Source: Zobellella iuensis | Lineage (GTDB): Bacteria; Pseudomonadota; Gammaproteobacteria; Enterobacterales; Aeromonadaceae | Reading direction: 5' to 3' | Assembly (NCBI RefSeq): GCF_016746085.1 | Contig: NZ_JAERTZ010000026.1 | Coordinates: 186,001 to 250,000, forward strand | DNA length: 64,000 nucleotides | Part shown: piece after piece, positions 50,319 to 60,250 of the stretch | Layout of the letters: each line of letters starts with the position of its first letter | Position numbering within the stretch: position 1 is the stretch's first letter | Program-made: the position numbers and the translations under genes | The notes under the pieces: model-generated | What the model was told of the DNA's origin: nothing | Databases searched by the model: none | Seen by the model: only the letters and a program-made list of their open reading frames with translations

Positions 50319-51769
50319 AACGGGCTCAGCAGGTAGAACAGGTTTTCCGCCACTCGCTTGCGCAGGGGGCGCTTGCGCCACTCCAGCCAGGACAGCGGGC
50401 TGGCATCGGCCAGATAATCGTCGGCCAGGCGCAACAGCTCGCCCATGGCCTGGCCGTCATCCACCAGCAGCGTCATCTCGAAGTTCAGCCACAGGCTGCG
50501 CTTGTCCAGGTTGACCGTGCCCACCAGGGCAAACTGGTGATCCACCAGCACGCATTTGGTATGCAGCAAGCCGGCGGAATACAGGTGGATCTCGACCCCC
50601 GCGTGCAACAACTCGTCGAAGAAGGCGTTGCAGGCATGATTGACCATGACCGAGTCGTTTCGTGCCGGCAGCACCAGCTGCACTTCCACCCCCCTGTCAG
50701 CGGCCGAACAGAGGGCCGCCACCAGGGGATCGTCGGGCACGAAGTAAGGGGTGATCAGCACCAGCCGCCGCCGGGCCTGATACACGGCGGTCAGCAGGCT
50801 CTGCTGAATGGCATCACCGCCCATGAAGGGGCCGGACGGCAACAATTGCAGCTTGAGCTGGTTATCCAGACAGCTGATGGGGTGATACTCCAGCTGTTCC
50901 AACAACCGTTCGCCTGTTTCCATTTCCCAGTCCCACACGAACAGGGACCAGATGATGGGCACTATGGGACCGCGGATACGCAGCATGATGTCCACCCACT
51001 GGCCCACCCCCGCGTCCTGCTTGAAACAGGCCGGATCCACCAGGTTCATGGAGCCGGTATAGGCCACCTCGTCATCGATCACCACCAGCTTGCGGTGCAT
51101 GCGCAGATCCTGACGCTCGAACAGCACCCGCAAGGCGCCCACCGGCAGTACCTCCACCACCTTGACTCCCGCCTCCCGCAGCCGCCTGGGCCAGCGGCTG
51201 CGAAAAAAGTCGGCGCTGCCCACCGAGTCCAGCAACAGCCGGCAATCCAGCCCCCGCCGGGCCGCATCCATCAGGGCATAGGCCACCTCGTCGGCCTGCC
51301 CGCCCGGATGCCAGATGTAGAACTCCAGGTAGCAGGAGCTGCGCGCGGCCTGGATATCGGCCCGCATCGCCGCCAGTATTTCCTCCGGCTGCTGCAGCAG
51401 GGTCATGCCGTTGCCGCTCAGCATCGGCATATTGAGCCGGGCCTTGACCAGCTCGTAGATGGGGCGGGCCGGATCGCTCACGTCGAAACGCTGGCCGGGA
51501 AAGCGGGACACCAGCACGTTGATCCAGTCCGCATAAGGCCGGTACATGGACTTGGCCCGTTCCGCCCGCTTGCGCCCCAGGCGCACCTCGCCCAACAGAA
51601 TGTAGGTGGCCACGCCCAGGATGGGGATGGCGTAGATCAGCGCCAGCCAGGCCAGGGACACCCCTACCGCCCGGCGCTTCATGATGACCCTGACCGTCAC
51701 CCCTATCACCAGGCTGGTATGCGCCAGAAACAGCAACCAGCCCAGTAGCGTATAAAGATAATCGCTCAA
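50312..51769 (-). CDS. clsA: Cardiolipin synthase ClsA
   Basis: Joins two phosphatidylglycerols into cardiolipin in the inner membrane. 485 residues (E. coli 486). Two N-terminal membrane helices (LLGWLLFLAHTSLVIGVTV and SLAWLALIYAIPILGVATYI), then two PLD domains with HKD motifs HRKLVVIDDEVAYTGSMN and HTKCVLVDHQFALVGTVN, ending LFYLLSPLL as in ClsA. The start is a TTG at 51769 with AAGG 5 bases ahead. Divergent from the DUF1439-like gene. Confidence 0.95.
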   Translation of the reverse strand: MSDYLYTLLGWLLFLAHTSLVIGVTVRVIMKRRAVGVSLAWLALIYAIPILGVATYILLGEVRLGRKRAERAKSMYRPYADWINVLVSRFPGQRFDVSDPARPIYELVKARLNMPMLSGNGMTLLQQPEEILAAMRADIQAARSSCYLEFYIWHPGGQADEVAYALMDAARRGLDCRLLLDSVGSADFFRSRWPRRLREAGVKVVEVLPVGALRVLFERQDLRMHRKLVVIDDEVAYTGSMNLVDPACFKQDAGVGQWVDIMLRIRGPIVPIIWSLFVWDWEMETGERLLEQLEYHPISCLDNQLKLQLLPSGPFMGGDAIQQSLLTAVYQARRRLVLITPYFVPDDPLVAALCSAADRGVEVQLVLPARNDSVMVNHACNAFFDELLHAGVEIHLYSAGLLHTKCVLVDHQFALVGTVNLDKRSLWLNFEMTLLVDDGQAMGELLRLADDYLADASPLSWLEWRKRPLRKRVAENLFYLLSPLL

Positions 51770-51845
51770 AAATGCCTTGCTCCTCTAAAGCGGGACGGTG
51801 CAGACTGTCTCTGATGCAGCAATCCCAGACCATGGATATAGGCTT

Positions 51846-52391
51846 ATGAAAATTATACTTTTTTTAATCGCCTTTGGGGTAAGTAGTTTTACCTCGGCAC
51901 AAATCCTGACCATTACCGAGCAACAGCTCAACCAGCAGCTCAACCTCCAGCTCGGCAAGGAATTCCCGCTCACCCTGGGGGAATGGCTGTCGGCGGGGAT
52001 CAAACTGCAGGATCTCAGGGTCGAGCTGGGCCGGCGGGAGGCGGACAAGGCCCGTGTCTCCGGACAGGGCATCATCTCGGTCAGCCAGGGACAGAACCGA
52101 TACCATTGGGACATCAACGGCGATTTCAGTGCCCGCCCCCGCTACGACAGCACGCAGGGCGCCCTGTATCTGGATGAGTTCGAACTGCTCAGCTACCGCT
52201 TGAACGAGGACGGCAGTTCGCCCCAGGCCGGTTTTATGCTGCCGATATTGCTGCAGGGGGTCGCCGGCTACCTGTCCCAGTATCCGGTCTATGTACTGGA
52301 TCAGGCAGATCCCCTGCAGCGCCGGCTGAAAGATCAGGTGCTGAGCCTGGAGCTGGCCCCGGGCCGCCTGTCGCTACGCGGCCTGGAATAA
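51846..52391 (+). CDS. DUF1439 (YceB-like) periplasmic protein
   Basis: 181 residues from the ATG at 51846. Signal peptide MKIILFLIAFGVSSFTSA, cut before QILTITEQQLNQQLNLQ; no lipobox Cys, unlike E. coli YceB, which is a lipoprotein. The LTEQQLNxxL start and the GISVSxGxNRYHWDINGDFS-type strands (here IISVSQGQNRYHWDINGDF) fit the lipid-binding-like DUF1439 fold. Function unknown. Convergent with the GGDEF-EAL gene, two bases apart. Confidence 0.78.
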   Translation: MKIILFLIAFGVSSFTSAQILTITEQQLNQQLNLQLGKEFPLTLGEWLSAGIKLQDLRVELGRREADKARVSGQGIISVSQGQNRYHWDINGDFSARPRYDSTQGALYLDEFELLSYRLNEDGSSPQAGFMLPILLQGVAGYLSQYPVYVLDQADPLQRRLKDQVLSLELAPGRLSLRGLE

Positions 52392-52393
52392 GG

Positions 52394-54148
52394 TCAGTGA
52401 CGGATCCTATCCAGCCCGTCACGGTAGAAGAGCTCGAGCTGGCCCGCCGTCATGGGCGCGGCCAGCAGCTGTCCCTGTACCGAGCTGCAGCCGTGCTGGC
52501 GCAGGAACTGCATCTGCTCGGCGGTTTCCACCCCGCAGGCCACCACCTCTATCCCCAGGGTCTGGGACAACAGCAGCAGTGAGCGGATCACCGACTGATC
52601 CAGGGAGTCGAAATGATCGGACAGCAGGCTGCGATCGATCTTGATGCCGTCGATCGGCAACTGCCTGAGCTTGCTGAAACTGAGCCGCCCCTCCCCCACG
52701 TTGTCGAGATAAACCGCCATGCCGGCGGCCCTGAAGGTCTCCAGCGCCCCCAGCAGGGATTCACTGCGACGCATGATAAAATCGCTGCGCAGCTCCAGGA
52801 TAAAATGGCTTGGGCTGACCCCTTGCCGGCGCAGCAACTCGAGCAACTGCCCGGCCCGATGCTGCTCCAGCTCCAGCCCGCTCAGGTTGATGCTGACCCG
52901 CCCCTGCCAGCACCCCTGCTGCTGCCAGCAGCGGTACTGGCGCGCCGCCTCGGTAAACACCCAATCGGCCAGCCGGCACAACAGACCCGCATCCTTGGCG
53001 GCGGGCAGGAAGCGATCCGGATAGAGCACCCCCAACTCCGGGTGGCGCCAACGCAGCAGGGCCTCGAGGCTGAGCAGTCGGTTGGAGCACAACTCCAGCT
53101 TGGGCTGGTACTCCAGAAACAGCTGTTGCCGTTCGATGGCCTGGCGAAACTCCCCCGCCAGCCGGTGCTGTTGTTCCAGCCGGGTAAACTGGGCGCGGTC
53201 GAACAGGCACACCTTGGCGCTGCTGAAGGTCTTGGCCTCGTACATGGCGGTATCCGCGTAACGCAACAGGGTTTCGATTTCCAGCCCATGCTCGGGATAG
53301 AGGCTGACCCCGATGCTGGCCCCGACGCTCAGCTCGTACTCCCCGACCAGCACCGGTGCTTCCAGCTGCTCCAGCAACTGTTCTGCCTTGCGGATCAGTT
53401 GCGGAGTACCGAGCCGGCCTCGCCACACCATCACAAACTCATCGCCGCCGATGCGGGCCACCAGTTCATTGTCATCGACCTGTGCCAGCAGGCGGGCGGC
53501 CAGGGCCTTGAGTACCTGATCCCCTACGCCGTGACCGAAGCTGTCGTTGATGGGTTTGAAGCGGTCGAGGTCGATAAACAGCAGCGCCAGCTGCTCCTCT
53601 TCCTCCAGTGCCGCCTTCACCTTGCCGAACCAGCTCAGCAGGAAGGTGCGGTTGGCGGTGCCGGTCAGTACATCATGGTGTGCCAGGTAGCTGAGCCTGT
53701 CCTCCGACTGCTTGAGCCGGCTGATGTCGTCCAGGATCCCGATGATATGGCTGACCCGCCCGCGATGGTCCCGGTGCAGGTGCAGCATCAACCAATGGGT
53801 GGCCAGCCGCCCTTGCCGGGTATGGTGCTGAACCTCTCCCTGCCAATGGCCCTGCCGTTGCAGGCGCCGCCAGATCTGGCGATAGTAGCGGCGCTCGTGC
53901 AAATCGTGGTTGATGTTGGTGATATGACAGCCTTCGATATCCCCGGCATCCAGCTCACTGAGCCGGCAGAAGGCAGGGTTGACCCCGACGACCCGGCCCC
54001 GGGCGTCCATCACCGCTATCCCCTCCCGGGTATACTGCATGATCTGCCGGGCCAGAGTAAGGGAAGAGACGGCCAGCTCCCGCAAGCTGTCCGTGCTGGT
54101 CTGATGCAAATCTGTCGGTGTTGCCCATAACAAATCGCTGTGGTCCAT
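52394..54148 (-). CDS. PAS-GGDEF-EAL protein with degenerate EAL domain
   Basis: 584 residues, cytosolic: PAS (about 28-150), GGDEF (about 155-315) with intact GGDEF at 234-238 and no RxxD I-site, then EAL (about 330-584). In the EAL domain Glu362 (LEALLRW), Asn421 (INLSG), Glu452, Asp482 and Lys503 (GIKIDRS) are kept. However the TES motif is RSD (454-456), DDFGTG is DNVGEG (482-487) and AEGVE is ACGVE (Cys538). These are metal- or loop-6 positions, so phosphodiesterase activity is probably lost. It may act as a cyclase or c-di-GMP/GTP sensor. Confidence 0.92.
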   Translation of the reverse strand: MDHSDLLWATPTDLHQTSTDSLRELAVSSLTLARQIMQYTREGIAVMDARGRVVGVNPAFCRLSELDAGDIEGCHITNINHDLHERRYYRQIWRRLQRQGHWQGEVQHHTRQGRLATHWLMLHLHRDHRGRVSHIIGILDDISRLKQSEDRLSYLAHHDVLTGTANRTFLLSWFGKVKAALEEEEQLALLFIDLDRFKPINDSFGHGVGDQVLKALAARLLAQVDDNELVARIGGDEFVMVWRGRLGTPQLIRKAEQLLEQLEAPVLVGEYELSVGASIGVSLYPEHGLEIETLLRYADTAMYEAKTFSSAKVCLFDRAQFTRLEQQHRLAGEFRQAIERQQLFLEYQPKLELCSNRLLSLEALLRWRHPELGVLYPDRFLPAAKDAGLLCRLADWVFTEAARQYRCWQQQGCWQGRVSINLSGLELEQHRAGQLLELLRRQGVSPSHFILELRSDFIMRRSESLLGALETFRAAGMAVYLDNVGEGRLSFSKLRQLPIDGIKIDRSLLSDHFDSLDQSVIRSLLLLSQTLGIEVVACGVETAEQMQFLRQHGCSSVQGQLLAAPMTAGQLELFYRDGLDRIRH

Positions 54149-54265
54149 GTCCGTGCTCTAATGGTTGAATGAATGAGAGTGGCTCCGTTCATTGCCCTTT
54201 ATTATTGATATTTATGCGTATTTTATACTGGTTATTTTTCGGGCAGCCCTATCATATAGACTCAA

Positions 54266-54299
54266 ATGAAAAATAAAAAGCCCGCATTGCTGCGGGCTT
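54266..54299 (-). terminator. purL rho-independent terminator
   Basis: Minus strand: AAGCCCGCA, loop GCAA, TGCGGGCTT, then TTTATTTTTCATTTG. It lies 25 bases after the purL stop. Confidence 0.92.
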
Positions 54300-54323
54300 G
54301 AAATGCGCGATCCGATTTGCGAT

Positions 54324-57300
54324 CTAGCCGAGGTTTTTGCGGGCGTTGCGGAAGATGCGCATCCAGCCGCCGTCCTCGCCCCAACTCTGCGGGTACCAGG
54401 AATTGGCCACGGTACGGAATACCCGCTCCGGGTGCGGCATCATGATGGTGACCCGGCCGTCCTCGCTGGACAGGCCGGTGATGCCGTTGGCGGAACCGTT
54501 CGGGTTGAACGGATAGCGCTCGGTGGCTTGGCCCTGGTTGTCCACGTAGCGCAACGCCACTGTGCCGCTGGCTTCGATGGCAGCGATATCGGCGTTCAGC
54601 GGCTGCACCCGGCCTTCACCGTGGGACACGGCGATGGGCAGGCGAGAGCCGGCCATGCCGGACAGGAACAGGCTGGGCGAATCCTGCACTTCCACCAGGC
54701 TGAAGCGGGCTTCGAAGCGCTCGGAGGTATTGCGCACGAAGTCCGGCCAGTGGGCGGCGCCGGGGATCAGCTCCCGCAGCCGGGACAGCATCTGGCAACC
54801 GTTGCACACCCCCAGGGCGAAGCTGTCGGGACGGGCGAAGAAGGCCTCGAACTGGGCACGCAGCGCCTCGTTGAACAGCACCGACTTGGCCCAGCCGCCG
54901 CCGGCGCCGAGCACGTCACCGTAGGAGAAACCGCCGCAGGCCACCAGGCCGGCGAACTCGTCCAGCCGGTAGCGGCCACTCTGCAGATCGCTCATGTGCA
55001 CGTCGATGGCGCTGAAGCCGGCCCGGTCGAAGGCCGCCGCCATTTCCACATGGGAGTTGACGCCCTGCTCGCGCAGTATCGCCATCCGGGGATGTACCCC
55101 CTTGGCGATAAAGGGCGCGGCGATGTCTTCTTTCGGATCGAAGCTGAGCGATACCGACAGGCCGGGATCATCGGCGTCCTGCTTGGCCTCGAACTCGGAG
55201 CGGGCACACGCCGGGTTGTCGCGCAGCGCCTGCATGCGGTAGCTGGTCTCGGACCACAGCCGGCGCAGCTCGGTGCGGGGCTGGGCGTAGACTTCCTCGC
55301 CGGCAAAGAAGAAGCGCAGGCGGTCGTCCTGGTTGAGGTGGCCGATGACATGGCTGCAGGCCGCCAGGCCGTGGCCGGCCAGGCAGGTGAGCACCGCCTC
55401 CTTGTCTTCGCGGCGCACCTGCAGCACGGCGCCCAGTTCTTCGTTGAACAGGGCCGCCAGCCGATCGGCACCGAGCAGATCAAGCTCGATGTCCAGGCCG
55501 GTCCGACCGGCGAAGGCCATCTCCGCCAGGGTCACGAACAGGCCGCCGTCACCCTTGTCGTGGTAGGCCAGCAGCTTGTTTTCCGCCAGCAGTGACTGCA
55601 TGGCGTAGAAGAAGCCCTTGAGCTGCTCCGGGCTGTCCAGGTCGGCGGGCTTGTCGCCCAGCTGGCGGTAAACCTGGGCCAGGGCGGAGGCACCCAGACG
55701 GTTCTTGCCGTTGCCCAGATCCACCAGGATCAGGTCGGTCTCGCCCAGATCGCTGCGCAGCCAGGGAGTGACGGTGGCGCGCACGTCATTGACCCGGGCG
55801 AAGGCGGAGATCACCAGCGACAGGGGCGCGGTCACCGTCTTGTCTTCGCCGTCCTGCTGCCAGCGGGTCTTCATCGACATGGAGTCCTTGCCCACCGGTA
55901 TGGTCAGCTCCAGCACCGGGCACAGCTCCTCGCCCACCGCCTTGACCGCCTCGTACAGGCCGGCGTCTTCCCCCGGGTGGCCGGCGGCGGACATCCAGTT
56001 GGCGGACAGCTTGATGCGCTTGAGCTCACCGATGTCGGTCGCGGCGATATTGGTAATGGCTTCCGCCACCGCCAGCCGGGCGGAGGCGGCGAAGTCGAGC
56101 AGCGCCACCGGGGCCCGCTCCCCCATGGACATGGCTTCACCGGCATAGGTATCGAAAGCGGCGGCGGTCACCGCGCAGTCGGCTACCGGTACCTGCCAGG
56201 GGCCCACCATCTGGTCGCGCGCCACCAGGCCGGTCACGGTGCGGTCACCGATGGTGATCAGGAAACCCTTGTCGGCCACGGTGGGCAGGGTCAGCACCCG
56301 CTCGGCCGCTTCCTTCAGGTTGATGCCGTGCAGATCCAGGGCCGGGCTGCGATGGCTGGCACGGGTCACATCCCGCTGCATCTTGGGCGGCTTGCCCAGC
56401 AGCACGTTGAGCGGCATGTCGATGGGCTGATTGTCGAACTGGCTGTCGTGCAGGCTCAGGTGCGGCTCGGCGGTGGCCTCACCGATCACCGCGAAGGGCG
56501 CCCGCTCCCGGCGGCAGATGGCCTCGAACTCGGCCAGGCGATCCCCTGCCACCGACAGCACATAGCGCTCCTGGGACTCGTTGCACCAGATTTGCAGCGG
56601 GCTCATGCCCGGCTCGTCGTTGGGAATATTGCGCAGCTCGAAGCGGCCGCCGCGGCCGCCGTCGTTGACCAGTTCGGGCATGGCGTTGGACAGGCCACCC
56701 GCCCCCACGTCGTGGATGAACTGGATGGGGTTGGCCTCGGCCATGGCCCAGCAGCGGTCGATCACTTCCTGGCAGCGGCGCTCCATCTCGGGGTTGTCCC
56801 GCTGCACCGAGGCGAAGTCCAGATCCTCGCTGGACTGACCCGAGGCCATGCTGGACGCGGCACCGCCGCCCAGGCCGATGTTCATGGCCGGGCCACCCAG
56901 TACCACCAGCTTGGCGCCGACGGTGATCTCGCCCTTCTGCACATGTTCACCACGGATGTTGCCGAGGCCGCCGGCGATCATGATCGGCTTGTGATAGCCG
57001 CGCACTTCCTCGCCGTTGAAGCTGGACACCTGCTCCTCGTAGGTACGGAAGTAGCCGAGCAGGGCCGGCCGGCCGAATTCGTTGTTGAAGGCGGCACCGC
57101 CCAGGGGACCGTCGATCATGATGTCGAGCGCGCTGACGATGCGCTCGGGCTTGCCGAAGTCCTGCTCCCAGGGGCGATGGTAGCCCGGGATCTTGAGGTT
57201 GGATACGCTGAACCCCACCAGGCCCGCCTTGGGCTTGGAGCCGCGGCCGGTGGCGCCCTCGTCGCGGATTTCACCGCCGGAGCCGGTGGCGGCCCCGGCA

Positions 57301-58214
57301 TAGGGGGAAATGGCGGTGGGGTGGTTGTGGGTTTCCACCTTCATCAGGATATGGATGTCTTCCTGATGGTAGAGGTACTCACCGGACTGAGGGCTGGGGA
57401 AGAAGCGGCCGGCGGGCGAGCCCACCATCACGGCGGCGTTGTCCTTGTAGGCCGACAGCACGTGTTCCGGCACCTGTTCGAAGGTGTTCTTGATCATCTT
57501 GAACAGGGACTTGGGCTGTTCGATGCCGTCGATGGTCCAGTCGGCGTTGAAGATCTTGTGCCGGCAGTGCTCGGAGTTGGCCTGGGCGAACATATAGAGT
57601 TCGATATCGTTGGGGTTGCGGCCGAGCCCGGTAAACCCCTCGTACAGATAATCGATTTCGTCTTCCGCCAGGGCCAGGCCCATGCGCAGATTGGCCTCGG
57701 CCAGGGCCGCACGGCCGCCGCCCAGGATATCCACCGAGGTCACCGGCGCCGGCGCCGATTCGGCAAACAGGCAGGTGGCCGCATCCAGGCTGTCCAGGGT
57801 CACTTCGGTCATACGGTCGTGCAGCAACGCCTTGACCGCCGACAATTCGGCTGCATCCGGCTCACGCTCGAAACTCAGGTGATAGGCGATACCGCGCTCG
57901 ATGCGCTTGACCTGGGTCAGGCCGCAGTTGCGGGCGATGTCGGTGGCCTTGCTGGACCAGGGGGAAAGGGTGCCGGGGCGGGGGGTGACCAGTACCAGCA
58001 GGCTGCCGGCGGGCGGGGTGATACCCTGTTGCGGGCTATCGAGCAGTTGGCCCAGGGTCTGACGGCTATCGGCCTCGAGGTTGGCGTTCAGCGCGACAAA
58101 GTGTACATACTCGGTTTCGACTCCCTGCAGGGGCAGGTTCGACTCCTGGGCACGGCGAACCAGGGCCTGGGTCCTGAAACCGGATAAGGCCGGCGAGCCT
58201 CTCAGTATTTCCAT
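54324..58214 (-). CDS. purL: Phosphoribosylformylglycinamidine synthase
   Basis: Converts FGAR to FGAM with glutamine and ATP, fourth step of purine synthesis. From the ATG at 58214 it has 1296 residues (E. coli 1295), the large single-chain form. N-terminal PurS-like part, two AIR-synthase-like halves ([40 protein letters not shown]), and a C-terminal glutamine amidotransferase with Cys in [14 protein letters not shown] and the final [19 protein letters not shown]. It has its own promoter and terminator. A TTG at 58229 is in frame but less likely. Confidence 0.98.
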   Translation of the reverse strand: MEILRGSPALSGFRTQALVRRAQESNLPLQGVETEYVHFVALNANLEADSRQTLGQLLDSPQQGITPPAGSLLVLVTPRPGTLSPWSSKATDIARNCGLTQVKRIERGIAYHLSFEREPDAAELSAVKALLHDRMTEVTLDSLDAATCLFAESAPAPVTSVDILGGGRAALAEANLRMGLALAEDEIDYLYEGFTGLGRNPNDIELYMFAQANSEHCRHKIFNADWTIDGIEQPKSLFKMIKNTFEQVPEHVLSAYKDNAAVMVGSPAGRFFPSPQSGEYLYHQEDIHILMKVETHNHPTAISPYAGAATGSGGEIRDEGATGRGSKPKAGLVGFSVSNLKIPGYHRPWEQDFGKPERIVSALDIMIDGPLGGAAFNNEFGRPALLGYFRTYEEQVSSFNGEEVRGYHKPIMIAGGLGNIRGEHVQKGEITVGAKLVVLGGPAMNIGLGGGAASSMASGQSSEDLDFASVQRDNPEMERRCQEVIDRCWAMAEANPIQFIHDVGAGGLSNAMPELVNDGGRGGRFELRNIPNDEPGMSPLQIWCNESQERYVLSVAGDRLAEFEAICRRERAPFAVIGEATAEPHLSLHDSQFDNQPIDMPLNVLLGKPPKMQRDVTRASHRSPALDLHGINLKEAAERVLTLPTVADKGFLITIGDRTVTGLVARDQMVGPWQVPVADCAVTAAAFDTYAGEAMSMGERAPVALLDFAASARLAVAEAITNIAATDIGELKRIKLSANWMSAAGHPGEDAGLYEAVKAVGEELCPVLELTIPVGKDSMSMKTRWQQDGEDKTVTAPLSLVISAFARVNDVRATVTPWLRSDLGETDLILVDLGNGKNRLGASALAQVYRQLGDKPADLDSPEQLKGFFYAMQSLLAENKLLAYHDKGDGGLFVTLAEMAFAGRTGLDIELDLLGADRLAALFNEELGAVLQVRREDKEAVLTCLAGHGLAACSHVIGHLNQDDRLRFFFAGEEVYAQPRTELRRLWSETSYRMQALRDNPACARSEFEAKQDADDPGLSVSLSFDPKEDIAAPFIAKGVHPRMAILREQGVNSHVEMAAAFDRAGFSAIDVHMSDLQSGRYRLDEFAGLVACGGFSYGDVLGAGGGWAKSVLFNEALRAQFEAFFARPDSFALGVCNGCQMLSRLRELIPGAAHWPDFVRNTSERFEARFSLVEVQDSPSLFLSGMAGSRLPIAVSHGEGRVQPLNADIAAIEASGTVALRYVDNQGQATERYPFNPNGSANGITGLSSEDGRVTIMMPHPERVFRTVANSWYPQSWGEDGGWMRIFRNARKNLG

Positions 58215-58264
58215 AGTGGCAATTCTCAAAGCGTGAGTGAATGGGGGGTTGAGAAATTGGCGGT

Positions 58265-58293
58265 ATTATAGGTTTACACCCCTGCCCTGTCGA
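58265..58293 (-). promoter_or_regulatory. purL promoter
   Basis: Minus strand: TCGACA (58288-58293), 17-base spacer, TATAAT (58265-58270), a near-consensus sigma-70 promoter about 50 bases before the purL ATG. A half-site like the PurR operator (GGCAAACG) lies further upstream near 58340-58350, without the second half. Confidence 0.8.
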
Positions 58294-58347
58294 CGCCGAT
58301 TTCCGGTGCCTTATTCTGCTCCTGTCGTTGAAAATATCGGCGTTTGC

Positions 58348-58376
58348 CTGACGAAGCGGCCGAGTTCTGCTATAAA
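58348..58376 (+). promoter_or_regulatory. mltF promoter
   Basis: CTGACG (58348-58353), 17-base spacer, TATAAA (58371-58376) with TG ahead (TGCTATAAA). It overlaps the in-frame ATG at 58377, so transcription would begin after that ATG. Confidence 0.65.
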
Positions 58377-58406
58377 ATGCCAGTTGTCGTAAATGAGGAC
58401 TCGCTT

Positions 58407-59822
58407 TTGCGCCGTATTTGTCTGCTTTCCCAAGCCACCCTGCTGGCCAGCCTGCTGCACCTGAGCGGGTGCGAAAACAAGGAAGGTGCGCCCAGTCAGG
58501 CGGCTCACATCCAGTCCCGTGGCGAATTGCGGGTCGGCACCCTCTATCATCCCCTCTACTACTTCCTGCGGGACGAACAGGAAGAAGGGCTGGATTACGA
58601 ACTGGCCCGGCTGTTTGCCGATAGCCTGGAGGTCGAGCTGACCATGGTCCCGGCCTACAGCCTGGACGACCTTTTCACCCTGCTCGACGCCGGCAAGGTC
58701 GACATGCTGGCCGCCGGCCTCACCAGCACCCCCCTGCGCCGCCGGCACTACCGCTTCGGCCCCAGTTATTATGAAGTGGCCCAGACCCTGGTTTACCGCA
58801 AGGGCGAACTCCGCCCCAAGGCGCCCGAGCAGATTGCAGGCGAGGTCCGCGTACTGGCCGGCTCCAGCCAGGCGGAGTGGCTGCATGCCTTGCAGCAGGA
58901 GCTGCCGGAACTGCACTGGGAGACCCGCCGCGATGCCGACGCAGAAGATCTGCTGCGCCAGGTGGCGGAAGGCCGTACGGCCCACACCCTGGTGGAAGAC
59001 ACCCTGCTGGCCCGCACCCAACGCTATTACCCCAATGTGGAAGCCGCCTTTGCCCTGAGCGATCCCCAGCCGGTAGCCTGGGTCATCGACCGACGCGACG
59101 ACGACAGCCTGCTCGGGCGGATGCTGGCCTTTTTCAACGAACAGCAGCAGGCCGGTACCCTGACCCGACTGAACGAGAAATACTTCGGCCATGTGCAGGA
59201 TTTCGATTACGTCGACACCCGCACCTTCCTGCGCCGGGCCGAGGATCTACTGCCCCGCTATCAGCCGCTGTTCGAGCGTTATGCCGGCGAGCTGGACTGG
59301 CGGCTGCTGGCGGCCATCAGCTATCAGGAATCCCACTGGGACCCGCAAGCCCGCTCCTACACCGGGGTACGCGGCATGATGATGTTGACCGAAGATACCG
59401 CCCGGCAGGTGGGGGTGGATGACCGGCTGGATCCGGAGCAGAGCATTCGCGGTGGCGCCCACTACCTGGCCTCGCTGATGACCCGCCTGCCGGACGCCAT
59501 TCCCGAAGACGAACGGGTCTGGTTCGCGCTGGCCGCCTACAACCTGGGCCTGGGCCATGTGCTGGACGTGCGCCGGCTGACCAAAATGAAGGCCCAGGAT
59601 CCCAACTCCTGGGCCCAGGTCAAGGAAAACCTGCCGCTGCTGCACCAGCCCCAGTGGCACAGCAAAACCCGCTATGGTTATGCCCGCGGCCGGGAAGCCC
59701 AGAAGTTCGTCAACAACGTACGCCAGTACTACCAGAGCCTGCTGTGGCTCAATGCCCCGACCACCGACACCGGCCTGACCGCGGCCCAGCGTGAGCGCTC
59801 GGCGGCAGTTCCGGAATTTTAA
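58407..59822 (+). CDS. mltF: Membrane-bound lytic murein transglycosylase F
   Basis: Cleaves peptidoglycan glycan strands to 1,6-anhydro ends at the outer membrane. From a TTG at 58407 (AGGA 8 bases ahead) it has 471 residues: signal peptide with RR and a lipobox (LLHLSGC), a periplasmic-binding-protein-like domain (RGELRVGTLYHPLYYFLRDE, about 40-260) and the SLT domain with catalytic Glu in ISYQESHWDPQARSYTGVRG. FDYVDTRTFLRRAEDLLP links the domains as in E. coli MltF. The earlier ATG at 58377 overlaps the -10 box. Confidence 0.94.
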   Translation: MRRICLLSQATLLASLLHLSGCENKEGAPSQAAHIQSRGELRVGTLYHPLYYFLRDEQEEGLDYELARLFADSLEVELTMVPAYSLDDLFTLLDAGKVDMLAAGLTSTPLRRRHYRFGPSYYEVAQTLVYRKGELRPKAPEQIAGEVRVLAGSSQAEWLHALQQELPELHWETRRDADAEDLLRQVAEGRTAHTLVEDTLLARTQRYYPNVEAAFALSDPQPVAWVIDRRDDDSLLGRMLAFFNEQQQAGTLTRLNEKYFGHVQDFDYVDTRTFLRRAEDLLPRYQPLFERYAGELDWRLLAAISYQESHWDPQARSYTGVRGMMMLTEDTARQVGVDDRLDPEQSIRGGAHYLASLMTRLPDAIPEDERVWFALAAYNLGLGHVLDVRRLTKMKAQDPNSWAQVKENLPLLHQPQWHSKTRYGYARGREAQKFVNNVRQYYQSLLWLNAPTTDTGLTAAQRERSAAVPEF

Positions 59823-59834
59823 CCGGAATGTCAC

Positions 59835-59863
59835 TTTACCCGGGCATCGCAACCTGATATCTA
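59835..59863 (+). promoter_or_regulatory. Possible promoter of the small basic protein gene
   Basis: TTTACC (59835-59840), 17-base spacer, TATCTA (59858-59863) with TG ahead (TGATATCTA). It would start a leader of about 48 bases that contains a CAGCA / TGCTG stem. Confidence 0.45.
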
Positions 59864-59917
59864 GTGCAATAGCACAGCATCATTTTGCTGAGCAGGCTTG
59901 GTAAAGAGGAATACACT

Positions 59918-60067
59918 ATGTTGAAACGCAAGCGCGCCTTGTTCAAGCAGCGCAAAGCGGCCGGCTGTTCGCCCCGCCGCAAGATATTACTGCAGGATCT
60001 CCGTCGCAAGATACTGCGGCGCAACAGCGCCTATTTTCTGACCCAGGTGTCCGCAGAGTCGCTCTGA
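59918..60067 (+). CDS. Unrecognised 49-residue Lys/Arg-rich protein
   Basis: Not recognised. From the ATG at 59918 the product has 49 residues, 15 of them Lys or Arg within the first 35 (MLKRKRALFKQRK, SPRRKILLQDLRRKILRR), then a neutral tail ending VSAESL. One Cys (17), no signal peptide or membrane helix; two short amphipathic basic helices are likely, which would fit binding to nucleic acid, ribosomes or membrane lipid. AGAGGA lies 7 bases ahead and a plausible promoter further up. Downstream of mltF, convergent with der. Real gene status is likely, function open. Confidence 0.6.
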   Translation: MLKRKRALFKQRKAAGCSPRRKILLQDLRRKILRRNSAYFLTQVSAESL

Positions 60068-60224
60068 GGCCGGCCTGCGGAGCCCGGCAGGCTCCCCTGC
60101 TGCCCCTTATTGCCGTGATGTTCAGGCCATGCTCCAGCGAGGAGACCTGGCCCTCCCCGGCCACTCCCCAATTCCCCCCGATAACGGCGCCCCATAGGGC
60201 CATATCGCCGGGTTGCGAACACAA

Positions 60225-60247
60225 AGACGCCGGCGTGGCCGGCGTCT
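60225..60247 (-). terminator. der terminator
   Basis: Minus strand: AGACGCCGGC, short loop, GCCGGCGTCT, then TTGTGTTCG. It follows the der stop by a few bases. Confidence 0.75.
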
Positions 60248-60250
60248 GGT

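Noticed and set aside
58335-58355. PurR operator upstream of purL
   Set aside because: Only the half GGCAAACG is present; the second half of the 16-base palindrome does not match. It also lies upstream of the -35 box. Not listed as an operator.
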